A stretch of DNA of 64,000 nucleotides from Mycobacterium sp. 852014-52450_SCH5900713 (GTDB taxonomy: Bacteria > Actinomycetota > Actinomycetes > Mycobacteriales > Mycobacteriaceae). The notes beneath the pieces were generated by a model, which saw only the letters and a program-made list of their open reading frames with translations, was not told the DNA's origin and did not search any database. A program made the position numbers and the translations under genes. Numbering within the stretch: position 1 is the first letter of the stretch; each line of letters begins with the position of its first letter. The stretch spans positions 1-64,000 of the forward strand of contig NZ_LZIL01000080.1 in the NCBI RefSeq assembly GCF_001667075.1, given 5' to 3'. Shown in pieces: positions 1-8,748 of this stretch.

Positions 1-731
1 TCGGCCAGCACCAACTGCGGCGCGGAGCCGGCCGACGCGACGACCTCGCCGAACGGGGAGGCCACCAGGCTGCCGCCGACCCCGGTGGGCGCGCCCGACC
101 CGGTCAGAGACTCGCCCGGGTCGGCCTGGCCGGCCGCGGCGACGTAGCTCATCGAATCGAGCGCGCGGGCCCGCGCCAAGAGCGTCCACTGGTCGAGCTT
201 GCCGGGCCCCGCGCCCCACGATGCGCAGACGGCGATCAGCTGGGCGCCGCGGCGGGCCAGCTCGGTGTACAGGGCCGGGAAGCGGATGTCGTAGCAGACC
301 GTCAGCCCCACCCCCACGCCGGCGACCGTGATCACCACCGGCTCGCGGCCGGGTGCGACGGTGCGTGACTCGGTGAAGCCGAAGGCGTCGTAGAGATGGA
401 TCTTGTCGTAGTGCGTGTCCGGCTCGTTGGGACTGCCCGGACCGGCCGCGATCAGCGTGTTCTTCACCCGGCCGTCCCCGGCCGGGGTGAACATGCCGGC
501 AACCACCGTGATGCCGCAATCGGCCGCGACGCCCCGCACCCCGGCCGCCCACGGCCCGTCGACCGGTTCGGCGATCGGCGCCAGCGGAACGCCGAACCGG
601 CACATGGTCGCCTCCGGGAACACCACCAGCTTCGCGCCGGCGTCGGCGGCCCGGCCGCTGTACTCGCGCACCAGCTCCAAGTTGGCGGCCGGGTCGGTGC
701 CGCTGAGGATCTGCGCCAACGCGATTCGCAT
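1..731 (-). CDS. carbon-nitrogen hydrolase (nitrilase superfamily), C-terminus beyond window
   Basis: This gene starts at the ATG at 731 and runs off the left edge, leaving 243 codons. The family hydrolyses C-N bonds in amides or nitriles. The Glu-Lys-Cys triad is visible: E40 in VVFPEAT, K110 in YDKIHLYDAFGF and C146 in LTVCYDIRFPAL. The long stretch after the cysteine (ASWGAGPGKLDQW) is also typical of the superfamily. It matches the position of Rv0480c and lies head-to-tail with the DUF2505 gene to its right. The substrate cannot be deduced. It is incomplete only because the window ends. Confidence 0.9.
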   Translation of the reverse strand, partial: MRIALAQILSGTDPAANLELVREYSGRAADAGAKLVVFPEATMCRFGVPLAPIAEPVDGPWAAGVRGVAADCGITVVAGMFTPAGDGRVKNTLIAAGPGSPNEPDTHYDKIHLYDAFGFTESRTVAPGREPVVITVAGVGVGLTVCYDIRFPALYTELARRGAQLIAVCASWGAGPGKLDQWTLLARARALDSMSYVAAAGQADPGESLTGSGAPTGVGGSLVASPFGEVVASAGSAPQLVLA

Positions 732-756
732 GGGCGCCAGCTTAGGCTCGGCGTCC

Positions 757-1281
757 TTAGGCCGTGTTGGCGATCCACTCCGTGGTGAACCGCTGCTCCG
801 CTGCCACCAGCTCGGCCAGTCGGGTGCCGATGATGTTCTCCAGCTTGCCGCCGATGATCGGGACGCGTACCTGGACGGTGGCCCGGAAGGTCAGTCGGGC
901 ACCGCCCGTCTCCACGATTGTCGAGAGCGCGGCGGTGCCCTTCAGTTTCACCGGGGCGTCCAATATCGAGCCGACGACCAAGCCCTGCGCGGCGCCGTCC
1001 GCGACGGGTCCCCAGATCTCCTCGCGCCTGATGCGGAGGTCGCCGCTGTGCAACTGCGTGACCATCCCCGGCAACTTGTGACTGTGGATCACCTGCACGG
1101 TGACGACCTCGACGGTGTCGTCGTCCCCGGCTTCACCGCCGACCCGCATCGATTCCAGCGTGGCGAGGTCGACACCGGACCCGGCCAGCCGTGCCCGCCA
1201 ATAGGTCTCGTCCGTGAACGCCCGATGCACCTCTTCAACGCTGCCGTCGTAGTCGGCCGACAAGTCGAATGAACGCGGCAT
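757..1281 (-). CDS. DUF2505 family protein
   Basis: This 174-aa protein begins at the ATG at 1281 (MPRSFDLSADY); an upstream in-frame extension exists but runs into the murB leader. The N-terminus (SADYDGSVEEVHRAFTDETY) and the alternating beta-strand pattern resemble the START-like fold of DUF2505, a family common in mycobacteria with no assigned reaction. It corresponds by position to Rv0481c. It diverges from murB with only 26 bases between the starts, so the two genes share a very short promoter region. Function is unknown. Confidence 0.88.
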   Translation of the reverse strand: MPRSFDLSADYDGSVEEVHRAFTDETYWRARLAGSGVDLATLESMRVGGEAGDDDTVEVVTVQVIHSHKLPGMVTQLHSGDLRIRREEIWGPVADGAAQGLVVGSILDAPVKLKGTAALSTIVETGGARLTFRATVQVRVPIIGGKLENIIGTRLAELVAAEQRFTTEWIANTA

Positions 1282-1307
1282 AGCAGGTGAGGCTACCGTT
1301 ACGGGCC

Positions 1308-2405
1308 ATGAAATCCAGCGATGCCGGCTCGACATTCGCCGGCGCGCATGTCGCCGAGGCGGTGTCGCTCGCGCCGCTGACGACGTTGCGGGTGGGGCCG
1401 GTCGCGCGCCGCCTGATCACCTGCGCCAGCACCGAACAGGTGATCGCCGCGGTGCGGGGGGTGGATGCCGAAAGCCTTGCGGGAGAACATGCCCCGGTGC
1501 TGGTGTTCGCCGGCGGGTCCAACCTGGTGATCGCCGACACCTGCGCCGACCTGACCGCCGTTCGGTTGGCCAACAGCGCGATCACCATCGACGGCGCCCT
1601 GGTGCGCGCCGAGGCGGGGGCGGTGTGGGACGACGTCGTGGTCAGCGCCATTGAGCACGGTCTGGGCGGCCTGGAATGCCTGTCCGGGATTCCCGGGTCG
1701 GCCGGGGCCACCCCGGTGCAAAACGTCGGAGCCTACGGTGCGGAAGTCTCCGACACCATCACCCGGGTCCGGGTACTGGACCGCGGCAGCGGGCAGGTGC
1801 GCTGGGTGCCGGCCGGCGAGCTCGGCTTCGGCTACCGCACCAGCGTGTTCAAACAGGCTGCGCCCGAAACCCCTTGGGTGGTACTGGAAGTCGAGTTCGC
1901 CCTGGACGCATCGGGCCGCAGTGCGCCGCTGCGCTACGGCGAACTGGCCGCCGCGCTGGGGCTGAGCGGCGGTGAGCGGGCCGATCCGCGGGCGGTCCGC
2001 GAGGCGGTTTTGACGCTGCGAGGCCGCAAGGGCATGGTGCTCGACCCGGACGACCACGACACCTGGAGCGTGGGGTCGTTCTTCACCAACCCGATGGTTG
2101 CGCCCGAGGTGTACGAGCGGCTGGCCGCGAGCGTCCACGAGGCCGTTCCGCACTACCCGGCGCCCGACGGCGTCAAGCTGGCGGCGGGCTGGCTGGTGGA
2201 GCGGGCCGGCTTCACCAAGGGTTATCCCGACGATCCCGGGGCGCGATGCCGGCTGTCCACCAAGCACGCGCTGGCGCTGACCAACCGCGGCGGCGCCACC
2301 GCCGACGAGGTGATCGCACTGGCCCGCGTCATCCGCGACGGGGTTCGTGATGTGTTTGGTGTCACATTGCAACCCGAGCCTGTCCTGCTCGGCTGCAGGC
2401 TGTAG
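1308..2405 (+). CDS. murB: UDP-N-acetylenolpyruvoylglucosamine reductase MurB
   Basis: MurB uses FAD and NADPH to reduce UDP-GlcNAc-enolpyruvate to UDP-MurNAc, a cytoplasmic step of peptidoglycan synthesis. The protein is 365 aa. The FAD-binding part is marked by VLVFAGGSNLVIAD and SGIPGSAGATPVQNVGAYG. The catalytic serine sits in SVGSFFTNP and the catalytic glutamate in LQPEPVLLG near the C-terminus. I chose the ATG at 1308 over a GTG at 1287 because the homologous protein begins with the MKSS-type start and the extension looks unlike protein. The downstream gene is another cell wall enzyme, lprQ. Confidence 0.97.
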   Translation: MKSSDAGSTFAGAHVAEAVSLAPLTTLRVGPVARRLITCASTEQVIAAVRGVDAESLAGEHAPVLVFAGGSNLVIADTCADLTAVRLANSAITIDGALVRAEAGAVWDDVVVSAIEHGLGGLECLSGIPGSAGATPVQNVGAYGAEVSDTITRVRVLDRGSGQVRWVPAGELGFGYRTSVFKQAAPETPWVVLEVEFALDASGRSAPLRYGELAAALGLSGGERADPRAVREAVLTLRGRKGMVLDPDDHDTWSVGSFFTNPMVAPEVYERLAASVHEAVPHYPAPDGVKLAAGWLVERAGFTKGYPDDPGARCRLSTKHALALTNRGGATADEVIALARVIRDGVRDVFGVTLQPEPVLLGCRL

Positions 2406-2486
2406 CTCCGAATCCTGCGAAAGACCGCCCCGGCCCCGATTTGTCGCGGCGGGGTTGGTGGATTTTGCCCGGTATCTTTGACTTTC

Positions 2487-3812
2487 GTGAGCACGTCGCA
2501 CACCCCGCCGCCGATCAACCGGCGTGTGGCTTTGGCGGCCCTCGGACTGGGGGTCTTCGCCCCCAGCCTGTTGGCCGCGTGTAGCGGCACCACGGCCAAG
2601 CAGGCCGACAAGAAAGAGCAGCCCGCGCCGCAGCTGAAGTTCCAGCCGGCCGATGCGACCGAAAACGTGGTGCCGATCGCGCCGATCAGCGTCCAGATCA
2701 GCGACGGCTGGTTCCAGCACGTCGCGCTGACGAATTCCGCGGGCAAGGCCGTGGCGGGCAAGTTCAACTCCGACCGCACCGTCTACAGCACCACCGAGCC
2801 GTTGGGCTACGACGCGACCTACACGTGGAGCGGCTCGGCCGTCGGGCACGACGGCAAGGCGATCCCGGTGAAGGGCAAGTTCACCACGGTTTCTCCCACC
2901 AAGAAGATCGGTGGGGCGTTCCAGCTGGCCGACGGCCAGACCGTCGGGGTGGCGGCGCCGATCATCATCCAGTTCGACGCGCCGATCACCGACAAGGCCG
3001 CCGTCGAGAAGGCGCTGACCGTCACCACGAATCCGCCCGTCGAGGGCAGTTGGGCGTGGCTGCCCGACGAAGCGGCGGGCGCCCGGGTGCACTGGCGCAC
3101 CCGCGAGTACTACCCCGCGGGCACCACCGTCAACGTCGACGCCAAGTTGTACGGCCTGCCCTTCGGCGACAGCGCCTACGGCGCCGACGACATCTCACTG
3201 AACATCCAGATCGGCCGCCGGCAGGTGGTCAAGGCCGAGGTCACCTCGCACCGCATCCAGGTGATCAGGGACGAAGGCGTCATCATGGACTTCCCGTGCA
3301 GCTACGGCGAGGCCGACAAGGCGCGCAACGTCACCCGCAACGGCATCCACGTCGTCACCGAGAAGTACGCCGACTTCTACATGTCCAACCCCGCCGCCGG
3401 CTACAGCCACGTGCACGAGCGCTGGGCGGTGCGGATCTCCAACAACGGCGAGTTCATCCACGCCAACCCGTCGAGCGCCGGCGCGCAAGGCAACAGCAAC
3501 GTCACCAACGGCTGCATCAACCTGTCGACCGGCGACGCGGAGCAGTACTTCGGGTCGGCGATGTACGGCGACCCGGTCGAAGTGACCGGGAGCTCGATCC
3601 AGCTGTCCTATTCCGACGGCGACCTCTGGGACTGGGCCGTCGATTGGGACACCTGGGTCGCCATGTCGGCGCTCCCACCTCCCACCGCGCACCCGCCGTC
3701 CACGCAGATTCCGGTGACCGCACCGGTCACGCCGTCGACCGCGCCGAGCCTGTCCGGCACGCCCACCACGACAACCACCTCGTCCAGCCCGGCGACTAGC
3801 CCCGGCGGTTGA
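2487..3812 (+). CDS. lprQ: lipoprotein L,D-transpeptidase LprQ (LdtMt5-like)
   Basis: This enzyme forms or remodels 3-3 cross-links in peptidoglycan outside the membrane. The N-terminus has NRRVALAAL followed by a lipobox LLAAC, with the lipidated Cys near residue 32, so it is an anchored lipoprotein, possibly Tat-exported. Two Ig-like regions (about residues 45-245) precede the YkuD catalytic domain. The active site reads FIHANPSSAGAQGNSN followed by VTNGCINLS, so the usual S/T-H-G-C has Asn in place of His. The tail after residue 395 is rich in Pro, Thr and Ser. Its stop codon overlaps the convergent SDR gene by 17 bases. The GTG at 2487 is preferred; a TTG at 2478 is in frame. Confidence 0.94.
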   Translation: MSTSHTPPPINRRVALAALGLGVFAPSLLAACSGTTAKQADKKEQPAPQLKFQPADATENVVPIAPISVQISDGWFQHVALTNSAGKAVAGKFNSDRTVYSTTEPLGYDATYTWSGSAVGHDGKAIPVKGKFTTVSPTKKIGGAFQLADGQTVGVAAPIIIQFDAPITDKAAVEKALTVTTNPPVEGSWAWLPDEAAGARVHWRTREYYPAGTTVNVDAKLYGLPFGDSAYGADDISLNIQIGRRQVVKAEVTSHRIQVIRDEGVIMDFPCSYGEADKARNVTRNGIHVVTEKYADFYMSNPAAGYSHVHERWAVRISNNGEFIHANPSSAGAQGNSNVTNGCINLSTGDAEQYFGSAMYGDPVEVTGSSIQLSYSDGDLWDWAVDWDTWVAMSALPPPTAHPPSTQIPVTAPVTPSTAPSLSGTPTTTTTSSSPATSPGG

Positions 3813-4545
3813 ACCGGGTGGCCGACGCCTGGTCGCGCGGCTTCATGACGATCAGGTCGAGGTCGACGTGGGGCGGCCGCGAGGCCACGAAGCCGATCAC
3901 CTCGGCGACATCGGCGGCAACCAGCGGTGTGAGGCCGGTGTAGACGGCGTCGGCGCGTTGTTGATCGCCGTCGAAGCGAACCAGCGAAAACTCGGTCTCC
4001 ACCGCGCCGGGCGCGATCTCGGTCAGCCGCACCGGCTTACCCAGCAGCTCGCCGCGCAGCGTGCGGTGCAGCGCTCCCTGGGCGTGTTTGGCCGCCGTGT
4101 ATCCGGCGCCGCCGTCGTAAACCTCAAGTGCCGCAACCGAAGTCACCGTGACGATCAGGCCGTCGCCGGAGTCAATGAGTTTGGGCAGCAGCGCCCGGGT
4201 GACCCGCAGCGTGCCCAGCACGTTGGTCTCCCACATCCACCGCCAGTGCTCGAAGTCGGAATCGGCGACCGGTGCCAGTCCGCGGGCGCCCCCGGCGTTG
4301 TTGACCAGCACGTCCACCCGGGCCAGTTCGTCGGCCAAGGCGGCGACCGCCGCGTCGTCTGTGACGTCGGCCACAATCGCGGTTCCGCCGATCTCCCGAG
4401 CCAGGGCGTTGATCCGCTCCGCCCGGCGCGCCACCGCCACCACGTGAAAGCCCTGCGCAGCGAGGGTCTGGGCGGTCGCCTCGCCGATTCCCGAGCTGGC
4501 GCCTGTGACCACCGCGACCCGTTCATTCCTGACATTTCCAACCAT
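3796..4545 (-). CDS. short-chain dehydrogenase/reductase
   Basis: This is a classical 249-aa SDR. The cofactor motif TGASSGIG lies at residues 14-21, the NNAGG structural motif near residue 86, and the catalytic Ser and Tyr-x-x-x-Lys in VTSVAALEVYDGGAGYTAAK. Members use NAD(P)H to reduce or oxidise small alcohols or ketones; the substrate here is not evident. It matches Rv0484c by position. It converges with lprQ (17-base overlap) and diverges from the ROK regulator across 174 bases, so the regulator may control it, but that is only a positional inference. Confidence 0.93.
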   Translation of the reverse strand: MVGNVRNERVAVVTGASSGIGEATAQTLAAQGFHVVAVARRAERINALAREIGGTAIVADVTDDAAVAALADELARVDVLVNNAGGARGLAPVADSDFEHWRWMWETNVLGTLRVTRALLPKLIDSGDGLIVTVTSVAALEVYDGGAGYTAAKHAQGALHRTLRGELLGKPVRLTEIAPGAVETEFSLVRFDGDQQRADAVYTGLTPLVAADVAEVIGFVASRPPHVDLDLIVMKPRDQASATRFNRRG

Positions 4546-4719
4546 AGAAACAACCTTAGTGAGCGTGCTAAATTTTCTTCGTGCACCTCAGCGCCCTGTC
4601 CAGCACCACCGCCGCGTGTCTTTGCGCGGCGGGTGCGTGTTGTTGTCGCGCACTTTGCCGCTCCTGACTTTTTCAGGCGTGGCCAGTGACGGCCAACAAA
4701 AATCGGACAAAGGACGCTC

Positions 4720-6039
4720 GTGCGCTCGAATACCCTCACCCAGACTCTTCATCCGCCCGCCCGTGCCAGCTACAAGGGCCACCGGTCGGTGCGTCGTCAA
4801 ATCGTGCCGCCGGCGCTGCACATCGCCGACTCGGCGGCGGCCTCGGTGTTCCGGGCCGTCCGATTGCGCGGCCCCGTCGGGCGTGACGTCATCGCAGGCG
4901 TCACCTCGCTGAGCATTGCGACGGTCAACCGCCAAGTCATCGCCCTGCTCGAGGCCGGGTTGCTGCGGGAGCGCGCCGACCTGGCCGTTTCGGGAGCGAT
5001 CGGACGCCCACGCGTGCCGGTCGAGATCAACCACGAACCGTTCGTGACGCTGGGCATCCACATCGGCGCCCGGACCACCAGCATCGTGGCCACCGACCTG
5101 TTCGGTCGCACGCTCGACACCGTCGAGACGCCGACACCGCTCAGCCCGGCCGGGCCCGCGCTGGCTTCGCTGGCCGAGAGCGCCGCTCGTTACCTGCGGC
5201 GTTGGCATCGGCGCCGCCCGCTGTGGGTCGGCGTCGCGATCGGCGGCACCGTCGACAGCGCCACCGGTCACGTCGATCACCCGCGGCTAGGTTGGCGGCA
5301 GGCGCCGGTCGGTCCGGTGCTGGCCGACGCGCTGGGACTGCCGGTGTCGGTGGCCTCGCACGTCGACGCCATGGCCGGGGCCGAGCTGCTGCTCGGCATG
5401 CGGCGATTCCTGCCCAGCTCGCCCACCAGTCTCTACGTCTACGCCCGCGAGACCGTGGGCTACGCGCTGGTGATCGGCGGACGGGTGCACTGCCCGGCCA
5501 GCGGCCCCGGCACCATCGCGACGCTGCCCGCCCACTCCGAGCTGCTGGGCGGCACCGGCCAACTGGAATCCACCGTCAGCGACGAGGCGGTGCTGGCCGC
5601 CGCCCGCAGGCTGCGGGTCCTCCCGTTCGCTTCACCGGGCCGGTCCAACGCGCCGGCCGCCGGCATCGCCGACCTGCTGCGGCTGGCCCGGGCCGGCAAC
5701 GAGCAGGCCAAAGAATTGCTGAACGAACGCGGCCGGGTGCTCGGGGAGGCGGTGGCGTTGCTGCGCGACATGCTCAACCCCGACGAACTGGTCGTCGGCG
5801 GCCAGGCCTTCACCGAGTACCCCGAGGCGATGGAGCACGTGGAGGCGGCGTTCGCCGAGCGCTCGGTGTTGCCGCCGCGCGATATCCGCGTCACCGTCTT
5901 CGGCAACCGGGTCCAGGAGGCGGGCGCGGGGACCGTGTCGCTGGGCGGGCTGTACGCCGATCCGCTCGGGGCGATGCGGCGGGCCGGGGCGCTGAATCCG
6001 CGGCTGCGCGACGTCGCCGTCGACGAGACTTCCGCTTAG
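4720..6039 (+). CDS. ROK family transcriptional regulator (Rv0485-like)
   Basis: This 439-aa protein has an N-terminal winged helix (about residues 35-95, with GRDVIAGVTSLSIATVNRQV) joined to a ROK sugar-kinase-like domain (LGIHIGARTTSIVATDLFG, then VGVAIGGTVDSATGHV). NagC/Mlc-type ROK repressors have this layout. The M. tuberculosis counterpart by position, Rv0485, has been reported to influence a PE/PPE gene pair. The start is the GTG at 4720. It is divergent from the SDR gene and followed by mshA after 59 bases. The effector sugar is unknown. Confidence 0.92.
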   Translation: MRSNTLTQTLHPPARASYKGHRSVRRQIVPPALHIADSAAASVFRAVRLRGPVGRDVIAGVTSLSIATVNRQVIALLEAGLLRERADLAVSGAIGRPRVPVEINHEPFVTLGIHIGARTTSIVATDLFGRTLDTVETPTPLSPAGPALASLAESAARYLRRWHRRRPLWVGVAIGGTVDSATGHVDHPRLGWRQAPVGPVLADALGLPVSVASHVDAMAGAELLLGMRRFLPSSPTSLYVYARETVGYALVIGGRVHCPASGPGTIATLPAHSELLGGTGQLESTVSDEAVLAAARRLRVLPFASPGRSNAPAAGIADLLRLARAGNEQAKELLNERGRVLGEAVALLRDMLNPDELVVGGQAFTEYPEAMEHVEAAFAERSVLPPRDIRVTVFGNRVQEAGAGTVSLGGLYADPLGAMRRAGALNPRLRDVAVDETSA

Positions 6040-6098
6040 CGCGAAGCCATGTCCTGGGCGTTGGGCTGGTGAGCGGAACGTCCTGTAAAGATGACAGG

Positions 6099-7370
6099 GT
6101 GCGGCACGATGACGTATTCCGGCTGAAACCGCGCCGCGTCGCAGTGTTGGCGGTGCACACCTCACCATTGGCCCAGCCGGGCACCGGCGACGCCGGGGGC
6201 ATGAACGTCTACGTCCTGCAGACGGCGCTGCACCTGGCGCGGCGGGGCATCGAGGTCGAGATCTTCACCCGGGCCACCGCGTCCGCCGACCCTCCCGTCG
6301 CCCGGGTCGCGCCCGGCGTGCTGGTGCGCAACGTGGTCGCGGGGCCGTTCGAGGGCCTGGACAAATACGACCTGCCCACCCAGCTGTGCGCGTTCGCCGC
6401 GGGGGTGCTGCGCGCGGAAGCGTCGCACGAACCGGGTTACTACGACATCGTGCACTCGCACTATTGGCTGTCCGGGCAGGTCGGCTGGCTGGCCCGCGAC
6501 CGCTGGGCGGTGCCGCTGGTGCACACCGCACACACACTCGCCGCGGTCAAGAACGCGGCGCTGGCCGCGGGTGACGCGCCCGAGCCGCCGCTGCGCACCG
6601 TCGGTGAGCAGCAGGTCGTCGACGAGGCGGATCGCCTGATCGTCAACACCGACGATGAAGCCGGGCAACTGATCTCCATCCACCACGCCGACCCGACGCG
6701 CATCGACGTCGTCCACCCGGGAGTGGATCTCGAGGTGTTCCGCCCGGGCGACCGCCGGGCGGCCCGGGCCGCGCTGGGGTTGCCGCTCGACGAAGACGTG
6801 GTGGCGTTCGTCGGGCGGATCCAGCCGCTGAAGGCGCCCGACATCGTGCTGCGCGCCGCCGCGAAATTGCCGGGCGTGCGCATCGTGGTGGCCGGCGGCC
6901 CGTCGGGCAGCGGCATGGCCTCCCCGGACGGGCTGCGGCGGCTGGCCGACGAGCTCGGCATCGCGGCGCGGGTTACCTTCCTGCCCCCGCAGTCCCGCAC
7001 GGACCTGGCCACCTTGTTCCGGGCCGCCAACCTGGTCGCCGTGCCCAGCTACTCGGAGTCGTTCGGCCTGGTAGCCGTCGAGGCGCAGGCGTGTGGCACG
7101 CCGGTGGTGGCCGCCGCGGTCGGTGGTCTGCCGGTGGCGGTGCGCGACGGGGTCACCGGCACGCTGGTGTCCGGCCACGACGTCGACCAGTGGGCGGACG
7201 CCCTGGACCGGGTGCTGCGGCTGCGCGCGCCACAGGCCGAGGCGATGAGCCGCGCGGCGGCCGAGCACGCGGCCACGTTCTCCTGGGACAACACCACCGA
7301 CGCGCTGCTGGCCAGCTATCGGCGCGCGATCCGCGCGTACACCGCCGAGCGAAGCGGCGTGGGCGCATGA
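6099..7370 (+). CDS. mshA: D-inositol-3-phosphate glycosyltransferase MshA
   Basis: MshA transfers GlcNAc from UDP-GlcNAc to inositol 3-phosphate, the first step of mycothiol synthesis in the cytoplasm. The 423-aa GT4-family protein has the N-terminal donor loop GTGDAGGMNVY, the HSHYWLSG segment, VGRIQPLKAPD in the second Rossmann domain and the E-x7-E element in PSYSESFGLVAVEA. The GTG at 6099 gives VRHDDVFRLKP and fits the family. A much longer open frame upstream is a shadow of the ROK gene. The stop overlaps the next gene in an ATGA, so the two are probably translationally coupled. Confidence 0.95.
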   Translation: MRHDDVFRLKPRRVAVLAVHTSPLAQPGTGDAGGMNVYVLQTALHLARRGIEVEIFTRATASADPPVARVAPGVLVRNVVAGPFEGLDKYDLPTQLCAFAAGVLRAEASHEPGYYDIVHSHYWLSGQVGWLARDRWAVPLVHTAHTLAAVKNAALAAGDAPEPPLRTVGEQQVVDEADRLIVNTDDEAGQLISIHHADPTRIDVVHPGVDLEVFRPGDRRAARAALGLPLDEDVVAFVGRIQPLKAPDIVLRAAAKLPGVRIVVAGGPSGSGMASPDGLRRLADELGIAARVTFLPPQSRTDLATLFRAANLVAVPSYSESFGLVAVEAQACGTPVVAAAVGGLPVAVRDGVTGTLVSGHDVDQWADALDRVLRLRAPQAEAMSRAAAEHAATFSWDNTTDALLASYRRAIRAYTAERSGVGA

Positions 7371-7894
7371 CGTCGACTGTGGAGCAGGTGATCGAGGACG
7401 CGCTGCAGGCGAGCGGTCTGGAGTACTCGAAACACGAGGGGGCGCACGGCGGGCTGTCCGGCCTGGTGGTGGAGCTGCCCGGCGAGCGCAAACTCAAGAC
7501 CAACACCATCCTGAGCGTCGGCGAGCATTCGGTGCGCATCGAGGCGTTCGTGTGCCGCAAGCCCGACGAGAACCACGAGGGCGTCTACCGCTTCCTGCTC
7601 AAGCGGAACCGCCGCCTCTACGGGGTCGCCTACACACTGGACAAGGTCGGCGACGTCTACCTGGTGGGCCGCATGTCGCTGGCGTCGGTGGACGCCGACG
7701 AGATCGACCGAGTGCTCGGGCAGGTGCTCGAAGCGGTGGATTCGGACTTCAATACGTTGCTGGAGTTGGGTTTTCGTTCGTCGATACAGAAAGAGTGGGA
7801 GTGGCGGGTGTCCCGCGGCGAATCGCTGAAGAACCTCGAGGCGTTCGCTCACCTGATCGACGAAGACGACGATGCAGAGCGCGAAGCGCGATGA
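7367..7894 (+). CDS. YbjN/type III secretion chaperone-like protein (Rv0487-like)
   Basis: The 175-aa protein starts in the ATGA overlap with mshA. It has the compact alpha/beta pattern of the YbjN family (KTNTILSVGEHSVRIEAFV, then HEGVYRFLLKRNRRLYGVAY), folded like type III secretion chaperones. No reaction is known. Its last dozen codons (IDEDDDAEREAR and stop) lie inside the first copy of a 56-base tandem repeat, so the repeat unit supplies the C-terminus and stop codon of the gene. It is probably co-transcribed with mshA. Confidence 0.9.
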   Translation: MTSTVEQVIEDALQASGLEYSKHEGAHGGLSGLVVELPGERKLKTNTILSVGEHSVRIEAFVCRKPDENHEGVYRFLLKRNRRLYGVAYTLDKVGDVYLVGRMSLASVDADEIDRVLGQVLEAVDSDFNTLLELGFRSSIQKEWEWRVSRGESLKNLEAFAHLIDEDDDAEREAR

Positions 7895-7984
7895 GGAGAA
7901 GTCGAGCAAGTATCGACGAAGACGACGATGCAGAGCGCGAAGCGCGATGAGGAGAAGTCGAGCAAGTATCGACGAAGACGACGA
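7856..7984 (+). repeat. 56-bp tandem repeat (MIRU/VNTR-like), 2.3 copies
   Basis: Copies run 7856-7911 and 7912-7967, with a partial third copy at 7968-7984; the copies I compared are identical. The unit contains acgacgatgcagagc and ends in gatgaggagaagtcgagcaagt. The 15-mer acgacgatgcagagc occurs again between senX3 and regX3 (10126-10140), which places both in the mycobacterial interspersed repetitive unit family. The locus is at the position where M. tuberculosis carries the 58-bp ETR-C tandem repeat. Confidence 0.93.
7891..7950 (+). CDS. repeat-encoded micro-ORF 1 (19 aa)
   Basis: An ATG overlaps the TGA of the upstream gene (ATGA at 7891-7894) and opens a 19-codon frame, MRRSRASIDEDDDAEREAR, made from the tandem repeat. 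It ends in a TGA that again overlaps the next ATG. Such chained overlaps are a described property of MIRU elements. Whether the peptide is made is not shown by the sequence. Confidence 0.4.
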   Translation: MRRSRASIDEDDDAEREAR

Positions 7985-7988
7985 ATAA
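7947..7988 (+). CDS. repeat-encoded micro-ORF 2 (13 aa)
   Basis: The second link of the chain starts in the ATGA at 7947-7950 and reads MRRSRASIDEDDE before a TAA at 7986-7988, ten bases before the gpm1 start. The partial third repeat copy sets the stop. It may pass ribosomes toward gpm1. Confidence 0.35.
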   Translation: MRRSRASIDEDDE

Positions 7989-7998
7989 GCTAGCCCGC

Positions 7999-8748
7999 AT
8001 GGGAGACACTGCCACGCTGGTGCTGCTGCGCCACGGCGAGAGCGACTGGAATGCCCTGAACCTGTTCACCGGTTGGGTGGACGTCGGGCTGACCGAAAAG
8101 GGCCGGGCCGAGGCGGTGCGCAGCGGGGAGCTGCTGGCCGAACAGAACCTGTTGCCCGACGTCCTCTACACCTCGCTGCTGCGCCGCGCGATCACCACCG
8201 CGCACCTGACGCTGGACGCCGTCGACCGGCTGTGGATCCCGGTGCGGCGCAGCTGGCGGCTCAACGAACGGCACTACGGGGCGCTGCAGGGGCTGGACAA
8301 GGCCGAGACCAAGGCCCGCTACGGCGACGAGCAGTTCATGGCCTGGCGGCGCAGCTACGACACGCCGCCCCCGCCGATCGAGAGGGGTAGCCGGTTCAGC
8401 CAGGACACCGACCCCCGGTACGCCAACATCGGCGGCGGCCCGCTGACCGAATGCCTGGCTGACGTGGTGGTCCGGTTCCTGCCGTACTTCACCGACGTCA
8501 TCGTCCCGGACCTGCGCAGCGGCAAGACGGTGTTGATCGTCGCGCACGGCAATTCGCTGCGGGCCCTGGTCAAGTACCTCGACCAGATGTCCGACGACGA
8601 TGTCGTCGGGCTGAACATCCCGACCGGCGTTCCGCTGCGCTACGACCTGGACGCCGACCTGCAACCGGTGGTGCCGGGCGGCACCTACCTCGACCCGGAG
8701 GCGGCCGCCGCGGGCGCGGCGGCGGTTGCCAGCCAGGGGCGCGGGTAA
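7999..8748 (+). CDS. gpm1: 2,3-bisphosphoglycerate-dependent phosphoglycerate mutase
   Basis: This 249-aa enzyme interconverts 3- and 2-phosphoglycerate in glycolysis. The phospho-accepting histidine is H12 in LLRHGESDWN. Other family hallmarks are LNERHYGALQGLDKAET and the second histidine in VLIVAHGNSLRALVKYLDQ. Length and motifs fit the dPGM class. The ATG at 7999 follows the repeat region. The LysE-type gene Rv0488 that precedes gpm1 in M. tuberculosis is absent here. Confidence 0.97.
   Translation: MGDTATLVLLRHGESDWNALNLFTGWVDVGLTEKGRAEAVRSGELLAEQNLLPDVLYTSLLRRAITTAHLTLDAVDRLWIPVRRSWRLNERHYGALQGLDKAETKARYGDEQFMAWRRSYDTPPPPIERGSRFSQDTDPRYANIGGGPLTECLADVVVRFLPYFTDVIVPDLRSGKTVLIVAHGNSLRALVKYLDQMSDDDVVGLNIPTGVPLRYDLDADLQPVVPGGTYLDPEAAAAGAAAVASQGRG

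Noticed and set aside
4505..4912. Long frames on both strands over the SDR/ROK intergenic region
   Set aside because: They mirror the coding frames of neighbours and have no start signals; the region is short and divergent.
5202..6098. Long in-frame extension upstream of mshA
   Set aside because: It overlaps the ROK gene in another frame and its composition is Arg-rich shadow sequence; the GTG at 6099 fits MshA.
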